Assembly (NCBI GenBank): GCA_023014365.1
Contig: JAEBUN010000049.1
Span: forward strand, 62,001-126,000
Source of the DNA: Lepiota brunneoincarnata
Taxonomy: Eukaryota > Basidiomycota > Agaricomycetes > Agaricales > Agaricaceae
Direction of reading: 5' to 3'
DNA: 64,000 nucleotides
Shown here: positions 47,218 to 57,894 of the stretch, piece by piece
Layout of the letters: every line of letters starts with the position of its first letter
Numbering within the stretch: the stretch's first letter is position 1
Notes under the pieces: generated by a model
Databases searched by the model: none
What the model was told of the DNA's origin: nothing
Seen by the model: the letters and a program-made list of their open reading frames with translations, nothing else
Program-made: the position numbers and the translations under genes

Positions 47218-47568
47218 TGTTACCATATTCCCTTTTATGTGCCTGCCCATCTATTTTTATGTATCACATGTCACCGCCTGTTGCCAGCGCCCGGTTATAT
47301 TTACTTATCACATGCCACCGCCCGTCTATAGTTAGTTCATCTTTGGCCTGTGATTTCTGTCTGTTCACATGTGATTCTCTCTTTTATCACATGCCAGTTG
47401 CCTCAGTAGTATATATAGACCCAAGTATTACTTGTAACCCTTAGCTTTGTCTTATTATACACAGTATTTGTTCCTGATCTTTGGCATTGCCTTAGACTTG
47501 CTTGCACTACTCAACAGTTAACTATCGTTAATCGCATTGAGCCTTGCAGACACCTAACCAGCGTAACA
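47218..47568 (+). repeat. 3' LTR of E1
   Basis: TGTTACC...GTAACA, 351 bp, with TATA at 47410-47417 and the self-priming match TAGCTTTGTCTT at 47442-47453. It is preceded by a polypurine tract, aaaaggggg. Confidence 0.93.
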
Positions 47569-47775
47569 AAACCCTTCCAATGATTTTTATACTTCAACAA
47601 ATATGTTAATAACTGTCAACCTACTAAGGATGAAACCTTCATATTTTAATTGGGAATACTTATATGGCTCATGTATCAGCCTGCCAAACATCATTACATC
47701 ATATGCCATTTTGGGGAGTCAGTGAATTAAACAATCATTTAAGGTCATTGGAAGGGTTTATCTACCTCTAAGAAA

Positions 47776-48811
47776 TTACCAATAATTACACTTTTCGTAC
47801 TTTGTATACCCTCCCCTGGCATCCAAGACAGCCTGAACCCTATCAGGCATACTCTCTATCAGATTCTGACACACTTCTGCTGGAATCTGATCCCATTCCT
47901 TTTGTGTCCTATCCCATAATTCTTCCATCCCCTGAGGTGGAGTGTCATACTCCCCTAACTTGATTTTAAGGTGAGTCCACAAATGTTCAATTGGATTAAG
48001 GTCTGACGATTGTGGGGCCCACACCATAACCTCCATTTCAGCTGCTTTGAACCATTTTTGAGCCTTGATGCACCTATGTTTGGGATCATTATCTTGTTGA
48101 AAGACAATATCCTCCACCTCTTTGTCATACCACTCTAGGCTCCCCTTAAGTTCATCCTCCAAAATGGTGACAAAAAGATCACCATCCATCTTACCATTAA
48201 TCTTGGCTGCCAACTCTGGACCCTCCCACAGCATATAGCCCTATACTATGATTGAACCTCCTCCAAACTTTGTGGTTCCCTGCACCAGCCTATCACTAAG
48301 CCTCTCCCCTGCTCTTTTCCAGACCCAAACCCTGCCATCTGACCCTAAGTGATTGATTTTGGTCTCATCTGACCAAACCACCCTCTTCCAGTCTTCCAGG
48401 GTCCAGTCTGCATATGCCTCTGCCCACTCCAATCTTTTCCTCTTGTGTATAACAGAGAGTTTAGGCCTTTTCTGCTTGACTACAGCCTTCATTCCAGCTT
48501 TTTTTGAGTGCTCTGTGAACTGTTTTGGAGGATAGAGGTTGGTCAATGACAGTACAAAGGGTTCTGGTGATTTGGGAGGCATTTTCAGCCTTGCAGGATG
48601 TGATAAGATGAGTGGCATATTTGATATTGCCAATAAAAAGCTTGGTTGGGCAGCCACCAAGTGACTTTGAAAGTGTTGAATGATGTTTGGAGTGAAGACA
48701 AGATATAGTGCTGAGGCCAAGACCAGTGGTAAAAGCAATATGGGTAGCAGAGTGGCCTTTGTCCAAAAGGGAAAGAATATGGTTGCATTGAATCATAGAG
48801 AGAGATTGCAT
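47776..48811 (-). pseudogene. Tc1 transposase with frameshift and stop (element 3)
   Basis: It has the same ATG (48811), A-run frameshift and stop after GGGSIIV (48238-48240) as element 2. QQDNDPKH and PIEHLW are kept, and one extra change gives SSDLNP instead of SPDLNP. Sharing two lesions means both copies descend from one already broken parent. Confidence 0.92.
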
Positions 48812-49507
48812 GTTAGCAAAATGAGGTTGGGGGGGTGGTGTGAGCTAAGGGAGTGAGCAGCTATATTTATACATTATTCCAACCAGTCACATGACATTTA
48901 TTTGCACTTATTTGGTTGTAATAAACAAAATCATGTGATTAGAGTAGAGACAGACAAAACCCTTCCAATAGCCTTAAATGATTATTTAATTCACCGACTT
49001 CCCAAAATGGCATATGACATAATGATGTTTGGCAGGATGATACATGAGCCATATAGGTATTCCCAATTAAAATATGAAGGTTTCACCTTTAGTGGGTGGG
49101 CAGTTATTAACATATTTGTTGAAGTATAAAAATCATTGGAAGGGTTTTGTCCCTTACTGTATGTATAGTCTGCATGTCATTATCTTTGGATCAGACAACC
49201 AGTTGTTTGGACCAATGATTATCTCCAAGTAATCTCTTCTGTCAGCCATTTTGCCACTCATTCCCCGCTTTACCATTTCTGATGTGCTTGTATTTATCTA
49301 GGATGAATACCAAGACCCAGATGCTATCTCGGTTGCAAACTATGTTTCAATTGGTCGGGAACCAAATGAGGTTGCTGTGATCTTCCTGGAGCAGAACCAT
49401 ATTATCATAGTGTAAGGACATTCCTGCCTTAGAGGGCTTCCAACTTTATGTCATTCAACCATGCAGGTAATTCAGCATGTACAGGAGAGTGCAAGCCATG
49501 ACATGTC

Positions 49508-49865
49508 TGTAAGAAAGATTAAAAACTCAGCACTCATTAACAATGAGAACTGTATATATTAAGTACCTGTAAGAAATATTAAAAACTATGTAGCATTAAC
49601 ATCTGTAGGAACGAGTGGGATAATTTATGGAGCTCACCTCAGCACTTGTTTATGACAAGAACTGAGGGAAGTTGTCTTAAACAAAAGGTCTAGGTTATGT
49701 AGTATCCTATGTAGTTGAATGTTCATGTCCGAGAGAGTGATAGCATGGCTGGAGTGTATCTACATGGTGAGCAAGGAGGGCTGAGACTGCAGGGTTGTAT
49801 TGCTGTCAAGTCTTAACCCTCACGTTGAGTCCCATGGTCTCGAGGACATTTTGTGTGCTCCAACA
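49508..49865 (-). repeat. 3' LTR of the copia element
   Basis: 358 bp. It is preceded on the minus strand by a polypurine tract, GAGAGGGAG (plus 49866-49876). Confidence 0.93.
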
Positions 49866-49872
49866 CTCCCTC

Positions 49873-50614
49873 TCAAACTGTGCTGAGACTGAGAGCATGC
49901 ACGAAATGCTTGACTTTGGGGGAGGGGAGTGCCTTCATGAATATATCGGCAACCATATCATCTGTGGGGCAATAAATGAGCCAAATTTTCCCCTCTTCAA
50001 TTGTCCAGTGGATAAAATAGTATCTGATGTTGATGTGTTTGGTCCAGGCATGAAACTGGTGGTCTTGAGTGAGCACGATGGCGGATTGGCTATCAGAGAA
50101 GAGGGTGGTGGGTGCCGTGGTGGGAGAGAAGACTTCTGAGACAAAGGACCAAAGCCAGAGGGCTTCCTTAGCAGCATGGGTAGCAGTGATGTACTCAGAT
50201 GCTGTTGTGGATACAGTAACCAGCTCCTGTTTCTTTGCACTCCATGAGACAACACCTCTGTTGACTAGGAAAGCAAACTTGGAGGTTGCTTGGCGATCTT
50301 CAGCCATAGATCCATCAGCATCAGTGTATCCTTTGAGGAGGTTTCTGGTGCCACCATAAGTGAGCCAGAGGTTGTGAGTGGTTTTAAGGTAATGAAAAAC
50401 CCATTTTATGGCCTCCCAGTGGGCCTCTCCAGGATTGTGTGAGAAGTGCAAGAGAAGTTGCACAGCATAAGCAATGTCTGGGTGAGTGCCAAGAGCCATG
50501 TACATAAGCATACCAACAGCTTTGTGATAGGGGACATTGGCCATCCATGTGATCTCAGTTGTAGTCTTGGGACACTGGTTGCTTGTGAGCCAGATGGATG
50601 GGTCCATGGGCCGG
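49873..50614 (-). pseudogene. copia RNase H region
   Basis: The frame reads MYMALGTHPDIAYAV, GYTDADGS, STTASEYITATHAAKEA and ends in the copia-typical TDDMVADIFMKALP. It is open for about 248 codons, but its link to RT is broken by the solo LTR at 50615-51915. Confidence 0.88.
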
Positions 50615-51915
50615 TGATACGCCAATTTCACGCCTATACATGAATTCCGTACTCTGGAACAATTCTCTACATAGAATCATTGGCTATATCATTAAAAAAC
50701 CCTATAGAGGATTGGTACTATGTCCCATAGTAGCCAGTTCGACCAAACTGAGGATATTCAAGCCTCGGAAGTGTTCAAACCAGCTCATTATCACTAAGCT
50801 TAGTGAACCAAGCTATCAGAATGCTCTCTGGAGGGATTCTGGACTTTACATAGCCTATCGAGTATACTCCGGTTGCATCAAGGGACCTTACGAGCAGTTT
50901 TCTGATGAACTCGGATTTGTTGGAACCTAAAGAATGTACATAGCGGCTGTCGCAGGGGTATTACGCCCATAGCGAGCCCAATAATGATGACCGGACCATG
51001 GAACGGAATGTCCAACATTTGGGAGGCAACACCCGATGCCCAAAACCCTAGACATATCAAAGACTCATAATTAACGAGTGCTTTGTGGGTCCCGGCACCT
51101 CGGCATACTGCCTGACTAAGATTAATTACAACGGATCAAGGGATTGTACATATGCCATACATTCTGATCATAATTGATCTGGAGGTTTAACGCACTCGCG
51201 TGGACGCAGAATAATGCAGACGAGCATGGAACACGTCTGGCTGGATTGCCATTCATCAATCAGAGAAAAACCCATAACCCAGGGCAAGGTAGAAATGCTG
51301 CCAAACCTTCCAAAATATTCTGCAGTACCTGTAACAATTAAGCTTATTGTTTTCTATTTCATATTTACTATCTCTCGCATGTATCTAAACAATATAAATA
51401 CGGTCACGCTTGTTTGTGGAGAAGGAAGAGGTCTCACCCCCGCTTCCACACGTAAGTCTGCAAGCCATGATCAAGAACGGTTTCAGAGGACTATTTAGTG
51501 TGCGTCGTTAAGTGTGATTTCTTCAGTCGTCGACCAACCCAGAGACAGAGACAGAGACCAGAGTTCAGAGTTTAGAGTTCCAGAGTGCTAGAGACAGAGA
51601 CAGAGACAGAGAACAGAGTTCAGAGACCAGAGACCAGAGTCTAGAGACCCCGCGCTTTGAATTGACAGGGATTGTCCTTTCACTGTTGCACCGTATGGCT
51701 AAGATAACTTCAATGACTGTTTGTTAACCTCTAAAAACACTATTCTCTTGAATTTCGCTGTCAGAACACACCCCCAGAACACCCTAAAAGACAAAACTGT
51801 TCATTATCTATCTCATACTACTTGTATTAACTTAAGCTTATTGAATTTCGACTAAGCTTAGTGAGAACAAGCCATTTATCTATATTAAAACCCACGGAAC
51901 ATTTCCACCTTTTCA
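50615..51915 (+). repeat. Solo LTR, family 1, copy 2 (in copia)
   Basis: This 1301-bp unit is flanked by the 4-bp duplication ccgg (50611-50614 and 51916-51919). TATA lies at 51393-51400. It is nearly colinear with 1501-2803 over its whole length, with mostly transition differences. Removing it and one ccgg joins the copia frame. Confidence 0.85.
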
Positions 51916-52017
51916 CCGGTAGGTGGGTTTGGCATCCTTGAGGCCAAAATGGCAGGAGAGAGGCATCAATGTAAGCACAGTGTGACAGTGACAGTGTTCC
52001 TTCCTCTCTAAGTCTCT

Positions 52018-52764
52018 TCACCCTGATTCCCAGAAGCCAGTGTATTTCCCCATGTCTGTCACCTCCACAAATTCACCCATGTGGCCCTTTAGCCACTCAA
52101 CAAGTGCAGTTTTCATTGCCATGACAGTACAGTCATCCATGTGGACAGCTAGAATGGTCAATTCATGAGGGTCAAGCTTGAAAAACACACAGGGGTCACT
52201 CTCAGCATGGGTAAGTCCTGAATTATCCACCAGTATCTCACAAAGTCTCTGATACCACCACTGGCCAGATTGTCTGAGCCCATATAGTGGTTTCTTCAGC
52301 AAACAGACTTTGTAAGGGTGCTCTGGGTCCTTAAAACATGTTGGTTGGCACATGTAAATGGTCTCCCCTTCTGTGAACTTTCCATTTAGGTATGCCCCTT
52401 TGATATTGATCTGGTGAACTTCCATATTTCAAGCAGCTGCAATGGTGAGGATATTGCAAATGGATGGGAGGCAAGCAACTGGGGCATAGGTGTCGAAATA
52501 GTCAACACCTGGTACCTGTGAGAAGCCTTGGGCTACCAGGCAAGCCTTGTAATGTATGATGTTTCCAGCTACATCCTTTTTCGCTCTGAATACCCACTTT
52601 GATCCAACAATGTTTGCACCAGGGGGTGCATCTGCAAGCTCCCAGGTAGCCATCTCTTTTAGCATTTTGATCTCCTCCCTCATTGCTTCCTTCCAGGATT
52701 TTTCATCTGCTCTCCCCCTCAATTCTTGCCAGTTTTGAGGTTCTAGAGGCTCTGCAGACTCCAT
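52018..52764 (-). pseudogene. copia reverse transcriptase remnant
   Basis: WELADAPPGANIVGSKWVFR and KACLVAQGFSQ are typical copia RT. An in-frame stop lies at 52426-52428. The first catalytic Asp is Asn (INIKGAYLNG where DVKGAYLNG is usual), while the second motif keeps MDD (VHMDDC). Confidence 0.88.
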
Positions 52765-53103
52765 TTCGGCTGCAAAGCAGTGAATGTCTGCCCATTCTAG
52801 CTCCTCAATGGTGGTAACAGCTCAGCCCTCAAGTATCTCTATAGCTTTCAGGCTAGGTTTGCATACACATGTTGGATGCTCAGTGGGGTTTTCAGTAGCT
52901 TGGTGAGAAGGGTCTGGAGGTTGAATTTTGGGGATTTTGGCAGTGGGAGGAGGGACAGGTGGCTGTTCAGGGGGAATCTCGCATGTAGGCTTTTCCTCCC
53001 CCTTGAGATTCTTTCTGAACCTGATGTTACGCTTGATTCAGATGGCACCAGTGTCTGGGAACCATACACATATACCATTGCTTTCATCATCAAAGCCGAG
53101 CCA

Positions 53104-54529
53104 TCAAGCTTTCCTTGTCTGGTCCCCTAATTTGTCTCCACCAGGGTGATGAACCCAACACTCCTTACCCCACTTGTGTACTCTCTGCAGGTCTGGCCAC
53201 TTTGGGAATACCACTTCAAAAGGGGTCTTGCTATCAATGGCCTTGGTCCCAGTCTGATTCATCAACCACACAACATGTTGTACTCCCTCAGCCCACAGGT
53301 ATTTTGGTAAGCAAGGTTCATGGTTCATTGCGTGAACATGCTCAATGATAGTGTGGTACTGGTGTTTGGCAACACCATTGTGTTGGGGAGTATTATGTAT
53401 GGTGAGCTTGATTTGCGTACCTTGGGACTTGAGGTGGGACTGAAAAACATCCCCAGTGAACTCCCCACCATGATTGGAATGGAATGTCTTAATGTGGGCA
53501 CCAAATTGGGTCTTGCACCAAGCCTCAAAATGCTTGTAGGCATCAAAGGTATCTGATTTATTTGTGAGAAATTCAACATGGGTCCATCGTGAGAAGTCAT
53601 TGGTGAAGGTAACATAATATTTCCTTTCCCTTTTCATCTTGACCTTGGCGGGTCCCCATAAATCGGAGTGGACCTCCTGGGCAAATGATGTAGTACATTC
53701 AGCCTGCCATTGTTTCACAATTGGTAGCTGAGTTGATTTTGCAGATACACAAGACTTGCAGAAGAAGTCTACTTCTCTACCTGATTCCTAGCTTTAATCC
53801 TGTCACCATCCCATCCTGTATGAGCTTCCTGACAGCTGCTGGTGCTATGTGGCCAAGGTGGCAGTGTAGTATGTTGAGGGTAAGTAGTTCTCCCACCACA
53901 TTGGCTTCTGGCTCAACTTCCTTGACTAGGTGATATAAACCATGCTTGTCCTTGGGGATTTCGGCCACCCATGTACCCCCAGGATCCTGGATGATGCATT
54001 TGCCATTTCCAAAAGTAGTGGTGAAGCCAGCATCATCAAGGTGTCCAATAGAGATTAATGTGTAGCCTTCCTCAGGAGAATAGAGGACTTCATAGATTTG
54101 CAGTTGCAAGCTGACAGCTCCATTTGGTACTTCCAGAACCATCTCCCCTTTTCCAGTTGCATTAAAGCTCTGTTTATTTGCAGCTTGTAGTGGTTTTGGC
54201 TCAATTGCTTGGAAATTTTCAAAAGCATTTCTGTATGGGGATATGTGACATGATGTCCCAGAGTCTATGATCTCGATGCAAGTTGAGGTGGGTGTCATTT
54301 CTGCCTGTCCAACAATAATTTCATCATTGAATGCCATGCAGATTTCTTCAGCCTCCTCATCTGACTCTAGGAAACACTCCCCCTTGAGCTCTCCACACTC
54401 CATGCTAATAGCCACCTGGGGAATCCAATCCCCATCATCATCATCCTCACTGATGATTTTATCTGGCTCTTCAGAGATTTCTCCCACTTCGACAGCAAGT
54501 GATTCATCATCGAAGTCATCCATGGCCAT
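53104..54529 (-). pseudogene. copia protease and integrase remnant
   Basis: Protease has EIIDSGTSCHIS near 54250. The pre-integrase domain has LHCHLGHIAPAAVRKL near 53850. Integrase at 53104-53718 starts EVHSDLWGP, but the second catalytic Asp is Asn (FHSNHGGEF where SDNGGEF is usual) and the third, Glu, is Lys (GVAKHQ). Both fit G-to-A changes, so integration activity is lost. Confidence 0.88.
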
Positions 54530-55604
54530 ATTTGTGGTGGTGGGCTTTGCAGGTGTCTGTGTGTTTGTTGTAGGGGCTGCTCCTTCCCCTTTTCCTTTTC
54601 TCTTTGGACATTTGCACTTCCAATGACCACTCTCCCCACAACCATAACACTTTCCTGGCCTTCTCTTAGGCTTTCCACCTGACTTGCCACCTTCAACTGA
54701 TCATTGCTTCATCACCCCCTTCACCCTTTTGCTGACCCCTAATTCGGGTGTGTGAATGCTCCCATTCATCACAGATCATCATGATCAACAGGTCTGGGTC
54801 AATGGTGTTGTTTTGGGTATTGTTGAGGTGGGAGTACAGCATGGCTGAAGATAACTGATTGGTGCATAGGTGGAGAGATGGTGAGGTAAGGACTGAACAA
54901 TGGTGCTTCAGGTAGTCCTCATCACTGATTGGTACCCCTACAGCTGAGAGTTCAGATCGCTTCATGCAGAGTTCATTTAGGAACTGGCAGACATCTCCTT
55001 TGTCTTGGCAGCAGGCAGACAGGAATTCACTGAAGTAGACATGAACAGGAAAAGGTACTCTTGTACATGTATTCCTTTGTGATTGCATCCCACATGTCCT
55101 TGACTGTAGGCTCATTGTCACCAACTATAAGAGTTGAATATGGGACGTGTTGGGCCAGTAATGACCATGTGCAACATTTTCATGTCTTTCCCATTCAAGG
55201 ACCTCTGAGGGGGTGCCAAGGACAATGGTTTGCTGTGGGGTGGCAGTAGTGCCAGTAGTTGAGGATGGGGTGGTGGAAGGAGCTAAAATGGTGACAGAGG
55301 GTATGGAAGAAACTGGCCAAGCCTTGCTCCCATCAAAATGGCCCCAGAGTGTAAGGGGACACTCCAGACACCTCAGCAACACCTCCATTAACCCTATCAA
55401 CACCCCTGTGCCCTCCAACGCATTATATATCCCTCCCTTCAAATGCTCATACTGCAAACACAGCCAGAATACTCCATACACTCCCTCACTGTCCAGATAA
55501 AACCCTCCCTCATTCTCCCTCATTCTTACAGACTCCAGACTATCATATTCACATCTCACATTCATTTCAACCACACCAGGCCTTGTGCAACCTAGAGACA
55601 CCAC
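54530..55604 (-). pseudogene. gag: copia Gag remnant
   Basis: Gag pieces read at 55125-55604 (LTLWGHFDGSKAWPVS, VLEWERHENVAHGHYW) and 54693-55124 (GVPISDEDYLKHH, DPDLLIMMICDEWEH), with a frame change between them. The zinc knuckle CYGCGESGHWKCKC lies at about 54620-54660. Confidence 0.85.
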
Positions 55605-55984
55605 AGCTAAGCCTGATTCGATTTATATTGATTATATAAGTTAGGTATATACATAGTTTCTGCCTGCAGGGGTTTCCTCATCCTATTCTCTTAGGATTTC
55701 CCTGCAGGTATGTGTCCTGTACATAACTCATAGTTTAATATCACTTAGGATTTCCCTGCAGTCATTTTGGCTCCCCCTGAGCTGTCAAGGCCTCCCAGGT
55801 TGCCCTAACACAGAGGCCCTTTCCCCTAGCAGCTGACCTGAACATCAGTATAAACTGAGCCCAGTTTGCCCCAGACTGCTCCAACTTGGGAACAGATGAG
55901 GGAAGCATGTCACTAATGGCCATGGTTGTAGACATTTTTGGTAAAAGGAGTGAATCAAATTTCTGTCCAAGAAATTTTAAAAGG

Positions 55985-55998
55985 TGGGGCCCATAACC
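55985..55998 (-). promoter_or_regulatory. Half-tRNA primer-binding site of the copia element
   Basis: On the minus strand the LTR is followed at once by GGTTATGGGCCC, complementary to the anticodon arm of initiator tRNA-Met. Drosophila copia uses the same kind of internal tRNA fragment as primer. Confidence 0.75.
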
Positions 55999-56358
55999 TG
56001 TAAGAAAGATTAAAAACTCAGCACTTGTTTACAACGAGAACTGTATATATTAAGTACCTGTAAGAAAGATTAAAAACTACATAGCATTAACATCTGTAGG
56101 AATGAGTGGGATAATTTATGGAGCTTACCTCAGCACTTGTTTATGACAAGAACTGAGGGAAGTTGTCTTAAATGAAAGGTCTAGGTTAAGTAGTATCCTA
56201 CATAGTTGAATGTTCATGTCCAAGAGAGTGATAGCAGTGGACGGAGTGTATCTACATGGCAAGCAAGGAGGGCCAAGACTGCAGGGTAGTGTCACTGTCA
56301 AGTCTCAACCCTTACATTGAGTCCCATGGTCTCAGGGATACATTTGCATGCTCCAACA
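55999..56358 (-). repeat. 5' LTR of the copia element
   Basis: 360 bp, about 92% identical to the 3' LTR by eye. Confidence 0.93.
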
Positions 56359-57894
56359 ATGTCATCCTCATTGATCTTAAGAGTTAGCACTTATGGCCCC
56401 CTCTCAGTTTACCCTGTAGTATTTATTATGTTTGGCATCTCTTGATCCCACCTTCATTCTGATGTTGTACTGAGTAACATGCTACCCTTTAGAATATACA
56501 AATTTCTGACAAGGTCAATGGGTTTTGTGCATGCAATGCCATATGCAATGCCCCCCTCTGGGACAAGGCATGAGTGACCTCAGTAGCAGAAATGTCCTGA
56601 GACTCAGAAATTCTTATTTTGATCAGGTTGGTGCTGTCACTACTGTCATTGCCCCTCTCCCCCATGCTGCCATGCCTCTTGACTCCTTTCAAGTTTGCTT
56701 GTTTTGCTCCAAGTCCCCAGGTGTCATGAACCGAGGACCCACTTTTCAGCTTGCTCAGCACCTAACATGGAGTTATAGGATGCAAGTAAATGCCTGACTG
56801 GTGGGACATGTTAGCATATTGGATTGCAAACCATGGAGTTGTCATGTACAACATGTGGGCAGCACTTCTTTTGCTTTTACCACCTCTATCCAGTCATGGG
56901 AACTCATCACTCCTACCATGACCATGCTTTACACTACTTAACATCTAATATTTAATCCATACTGTCCTTTATACATGCCACTCATATGGCTTAGCATCAT
57001 CTTCCTTTGATCACCAGTCCCGAAATTTCACCCAGAACAGATGTTGGTTGGATGCATAGTCCTGTCCCTCCTTCACTCTGCTAGAGGCAGGACGGCCCTG
57101 TTCACAAGTGCCTAAAACACACCTCAGGCACTCTCGACAAGGCCTCGACTAAGCTTGTGTGCTCTGCTTTGTGCAGACCCTTAGGGGGCACACAGCCATA
57201 GTGATTCCGACTCACCCTGCAATACCTGCAGAGGAAGTGCAGCTAGCACTGGATCCAGGGACGGTCCCTACATGACTCCACCTCTTGGGAAGATAGCCAG
57301 AAAATCAAAACATGTTGGGTTGTAATGGACAGTAGGATAGGAAACCGTGGGAGGATATGGGGGGGTGAGCAGGGGGAGAAATGACTTTACAGTGAATCAA
57401 GGACCGGAGGCGCAGAATAGCAGGCGGAGTCACTCATTTGAATATTCTTTTACCCGGTCCGTTGAGCGCGCGAAGTGGAGATGATGGGCAGGGGCGACGG
57501 TCCAGGTGATGGGCTGATAAGAGGGTTATGTATTTGGGGTACTTAGATTTTGCCTCCCTCGAAGGACTGCAATCGGGCACTGGTGAATAGGTAGTCTACG
57601 CGCGGGTCTTGGGTGCCCCTAAACCCCAGAGCCGGGTCTGGCAAAGCCAGAATAGAATGAATTTCGTTTTAAAAGGAAAGATGTATGGCATGTGACCTTG
57701 GTCACACTTATCGTAACTGTCATCTCACTCGCCATTTTCTGGGTTGTGAGTGCAACCTATCCGTCTCGCCCATAAAGCTTTTGTCCTATCACGCTCTGCT
57801 TAATGATCGTCCGTATTACTGAATCCGTTATGCCTCTTTTTGCACACTGCCTGGCATGCCAAAATCCCTATGGCTGGGGGCCACGCAGAAACCT
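56359..57894. other. Decayed intergenic part of a NACHT-S unit
   Basis: Blocks here align with 61950-62770 (the cagttgaccctg, ctctgggac...ggcatg, cccacttttcagctt and gtgactgcaacctatcc stretches), with extra sequence at about 56860-57690 that is absent from the other copy and may be a separate insertion. No coding region is supported. Confidence 0.5.

Larger units (their letters stand above)
30119..47568 (+). mobile_element. Ty3/gypsy retrotransposon E1, hosting chromovirus E2
   Basis: It is bounded by LTRs 30119-30448 and 47218-47568 and by the 5-bp duplication aaacc (30114-30118 and 47569-47573), which splits the tip of Tc1 element 3. Internal order: self-priming PBS, gag, protease (broken by E2), RT, RNase H, integrase and chromodomain-like end to about 44037, then a 3-kb non-pol segment, a polypurine tract (about 47203-47217) and the 3' LTR. 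The LTRs differ at roughly 7% of sites, nearly all transitions, and pol has many TGA/TAG stops, so it is older than E2. Confidence 0.92.
30102..49159 (-). mobile_element. Tc1/mariner element 3, split by gypsy element E1
   Basis: Only 17 bases (CAGTAAGGGACAAAACC, 30102-30118) lie left of the gypsy element; the rest runs 47569-49159. TA flanks the outer ends (30100-30101 and 49160-49161). Apart from the insertion it is nearly identical to element 2 and inverted relative to it. Its own length without the insertion would be about 1.6 kb. Confidence 0.93.
28346..49415 (+). pseudogene. NACHT-ATPase pseudogene F, split by a 19-kb nested insertion
   Basis: The 5' part (28346-30101) has the leader MKRLKLSAGDHVDIGSR, a main exon from about 28531 with Walker A GPAKVGKMA (T to M), a TGA at 28808-28810 and later shifts. 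The 3' part lies at 49160-49415, beyond the Tc1/gypsy/chromovirus stack: exon 49169-49228 (WTNDYLQ) and terminal exon 49302-49415 (ending NHIIIV-stop) are still open and correctly spliced on paper. The Tc1 insertion fell in the intron before the penultimate exon. Confidence 0.88.
49508..56358 (-). mobile_element. Ty1/copia retrotransposon with a nested solo LTR
   Basis: LTRs 49508-49865 and 55999-56358 (about 358-360 bp, TGTTGGAGC...TTCTTACA on the minus strand) and the 5-bp duplication atgtc (49503-49507 and 56359-56363) define it. The order gag, protease, integrase, RT, RNase H is copia-type. A solo LTR (50615-51915) splits the RT-RNase H linker. CpG depletion and many stops show a dead copy. 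Confidence 0.95.
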
